Position numbers and translations under genes: made by a program
In this document: piece by piece, positions 39,163 to 40,664 of the stretch
How positions within the stretch are numbered: the stretch's first letter is position 1
How the letters are laid out: each line of letters starts with the position of its first letter
The notes under the pieces: model-generated
What the model was told of the DNA's origin: nothing
Seen by the model: the letters and a program-made list of their open reading frames with translations, nothing else
The model's database searches: none
Origin: CAZNKU01 sp045654805
GTDB taxonomy: Bacteria > Bacillota > Clostridia > Monoglobales > Firm-18
NCBI GenBank assembly: GCA_045654805.1
Contig: JAZOOD010000034.1
Location: 1 to 40,664 of the forward strand
Length of the DNA stretch: 40,664 nucleotides
Reading direction: 5' to 3'

Positions 39163-40335
39163 ATGGATAAAAAAGAATTTGCTTTAAAAAAACACGAAGA
39201 ATGGAATGGTAAGCTTGAGGTAGCTTTAAGATGTAAGGTTGATAATCGTGATGATTTGGCTGTTGCCTACACACCCGGTGTTGCTGAACCTTGTCTTAAA
39301 ATATCAGAAGATACTGATTTGAGTTATAAATATACAAGACGCGGTAATATGGTAGCTGTTGTTACAGATGGTACAGCTGTTTTAGGTCTTGGTGATATTG
39401 GTCCTGAGGCAGGTATGCCTGTTATGGAGGGTAAATGTGCATTGTTTAAAAGATTTGGAGATGTGGATGCGATTCCTCTTTGTGTTCGTTCTAAAGATGT
39501 TGACGATATAGTTAATACAGTTAAGCTTCTTGCAGGATCCTTCGGCGGTGTTAACCTTGAAGATATCTCTGCTCCAAGATGCTTTGAAATTGAAAAGAGA
39601 CTTAAGGAAGAATGCGACATTCCAATCTTCCACGACGACCAGCACGGTACTGCTGTTGTATGCTTGTCTGCTCTTATGAATGCTCTTAAGATTGTAGGTA
39701 AGGATATTTCCGAAATCACAGCAGTAGTTAACGGTTGCGGTGCTGCAGGTGTTGCTATTACAAAGCTTCTTATCAGCGTTGGTCTTAAAAATGTTATTAT
39801 CTGCGACACTAAGGGTGCTATTTATGAAGGTAGAGGAAATCTTAACGAATCCAAGCAGGAAATGGCTGAAATAACAAACCGTGATAAAAAGTCAGGTTCT
39901 CTTGCTGACGTTGTTGTTGGTGCAGACGTATTTATCGGCGTTTCTGCTCCAAAGATGCTTACACCTGAAATGGTTAAAACTATGGCTAAAGACCCTATCG
40001 TCTTTGCTATGGCTAACCCAATTCCTGAAATTTTGCCTGACGAAGCTAAGAAAGCTGGTGTTGCAGTTATGGGTACAGGCAGAAGTGACTTCCCTAACCA
40101 GATTAACAACGTACTTGCGTTCCCGGGTATATTCCGCGGTGCTTTGGACGTTCGTGCAAGTGATATAAATGATGAAATGAAAATAGCTGCTGCTAAAGCT
40201 ATTGCTTCTATGGTTAAAGATGATGAACTAAGTCCAGAATACATAATTCCGGACTCATTCCATCCTGAAGTTACAAAGGCTGTTGCCGATGCTGTTGCAC
40301 AGGCTGCAAAAGATACAGGTGTAGCACGTATTTAA
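39163..40335 (+). CDS. NAD(P)-dependent malic enzyme
   Basis: 390-residue short bacterial malic enzyme; oxidatively decarboxylates malate to pyruvate. Motifs: LAVAYTPGVAEPCLKI, GTAVLGLGDIGPEAGMPVMEGK, NLEDISAPRCFEIE, HDDQHGTAVV (metal site), then the Rossmann loop NGCGAAGVAITKLL, and FAMANPIPEILPDEA. Cofactor choice cannot be read safely. With the fumarase it connects fumarate, malate and pyruvate. GGGAGG precedes the ATG. Codon use is optimised (GCT, CTT, AAG), suggesting high expression. It is monocistronic. Confidence 0.95.
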   Translation: MDKKEFALKKHEEWNGKLEVALRCKVDNRDDLAVAYTPGVAEPCLKISEDTDLSYKYTRRGNMVAVVTDGTAVLGLGDIGPEAGMPVMEGKCALFKRFGDVDAIPLCVRSKDVDDIVNTVKLLAGSFGGVNLEDISAPRCFEIEKRLKEECDIPIFHDDQHGTAVVCLSALMNALKIVGKDISEITAVVNGCGAAGVAITKLLISVGLKNVIICDTKGAIYEGRGNLNESKQEMAEITNRDKKSGSLADVVVGADVFIGVSAPKMLTPEMVKTMAKDPIVFAMANPIPEILPDEAKKAGVAVMGTGRSDFPNQINNVLAFPGIFRGALDVRASDINDEMKIAAAKAIASMVKDDELSPEYIIPDSFHPEVTKAVADAVAQAAKDTGVARI

Positions 40336-40354
40336 TTAATCGTGTTTTAAGTTT

Positions 40355-40381
40355 AAACCGCAGGATTTATTCCTGCGGTTT
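40355..40381 (+). terminator. Terminator hairpin after the malic enzyme gene
   Basis: AAACCGCAGGA / TCCTGCGGTTT, 11-bp stem with TTTAT loop; the following U-run is weak (TCTTATT). Confidence 0.8.
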
Positions 40382-40484
40382 CTTATTGAATATGATTTAA
40401 ATAATATATTATGATGTATATAAGCAGGTTTTTATGTCTGTAGTAAAAATAGTTAACAAATAATGTATATAATTGATTTTTTTG

Positions 40485-40514
40485 GGCAATTTTATAAAAA
40501 GAGAGTAAATTGCC
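40485..40514. repeat. Inverted repeat upstream of the rRNA promoters
   Basis: GGCAATTT (40485-40492) and AAATTGCC (40507-40514), 14-nt loop. No U-run in either direction; role unclear. Confidence 0.4.
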
Positions 40515-40533
40515 TAAAAAATAAAAAAAAGTG

Positions 40534-40562
40534 TTGACAAAGTGATTATGATGTGATAATAT
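40534..40562 (+). promoter_or_regulatory. rRNA operon promoter P1
   Basis: GTG-TTGACA (40534-40539), 17-bp spacer, TAATAT (40557-40562) with extended TGA. It is followed 63 bp later by a second promoter of the same build. Confidence 0.8.
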
Positions 40563-40596
40563 ATAAAAGTCGCACGGGCAAGAGGTCAAAAAAGTG

Positions 40597-40625
40597 TTGA
40601 CAAGGCAGAGATAGTATGATATACT
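40597..40625 (+). promoter_or_regulatory. rRNA operon promoter P2
   Basis: GTG-TTGACA (40597-40602), 17-bp spacer, TATACT (40620-40625), extended TGA. Tandem near-consensus promoters with 17-bp spacers are typical of Firmicute rrn operons. Confidence 0.82.
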
Positions 40626-40664
40626 AAAATTCCTGCAAAACTGAACCTTGAAAAGTGAATAGCG
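40626..40664 (+). other. Leader of an rRNA operon (gene itself outside the window)
   Basis: The last bases, ACTGAACCTTGAAAAGTGAA then TAGCG, match the ACCTTGAAAACTG-type leader/spacer element found before rRNA genes in Clostridia. The 16S gene should begin just beyond the right edge. No mature rRNA sequence is present here. Confidence 0.7.

Noticed and set aside
39324..39809. 161-residue frame antisense to the malic enzyme
   Set aside because: Shadow of a biased-codon gene; typical Ser/Pro-rich mirror translation.
40383..40589. 68-residue frame on the minus strand near the right edge
   Set aside because: Overlaps the rRNA promoter region, AT-rich, no ribosome site.

Overview
The window is AT-rich DNA from a spore-forming member of the Clostridia (Firmicutes), probably a gut-type Oscillospiraceae/Lachnospiraceae relative; the genus cannot be fixed from sequence alone. 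The evidence is the priA-def-fmt-rsmB-rlmN-prpC-prkC-rsgA-rpe-thiN-spoVM order, strong AGGAGG ribosome binding sites, TTGACA/TATAAT promoters (often with extended TGn -10), a GlgC/GlgD pair and a 23-residue SpoVM.

Layout. 1-1960 (minus): rarA followed by an mgtC-type membrane protein cut by the left edge. 2134-4157 (plus): four small membrane proteins (DUF1294, two unrecognised, one with a zinc ribbon), then nth. 4827-15143: a storage-glucan block, with a GH13 amylase on the minus strand divergent from glgB-glgC-glgD, then glgA-glgP under a separate promoter. nth and the amylase converge on a perfect 40-bp palindrome that contains the ends of both genes. 15357-27562: a housekeeping operon for replication restart, N-formyl-Met turnover, rRNA modification, Ser/Thr phospho-signalling, ribosome GTPase, pentose phosphate and thiamine steps, ending with an unlisted 51-residue hydrophobic ORF and spoVM. 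An UPF0291 gene and a ComEC-like metallo-beta-lactamase gene sit inside it. 27690-29049 (minus): panT-like ECF S component and coaX (pantothenate uptake and phosphorylation). 29278-30672: two-subunit class I fumarase. 39163-40335: malic enzyme, a second C4-acid step. The right edge enters the leader of an rRNA operon with two tandem promoters.

The most unusual part is 30.79-33.72 kb. Five small genes (a lipoprotein, three single-anchor membrane proteins and one cytosolic protein) are separated by copies of one diverged repeat. Its 5' half can form a short hairpin around GCATCTAAACC, and its 3' half supplies the Shine-Dalgarno of the next gene. The repeat keeps a readable peptide frame (…KRFASKPY…YGYVEYCRK) in several copies. 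This looks like a cassette array of accessory (possibly immunity-type) genes; its function is unknown.

Downstream, with no obvious terminator until 38.9 kb, lie ridA, an RluA-family pseudouridine synthase, malQ, and a MurL-MurD2 pair. That pair predicts that D-glutamate for peptidoglycan can be made by epimerising UDP-MurNAc-L-Ala-L-Glu instead of using free D-Glu, a route characterised in Xanthomonas.
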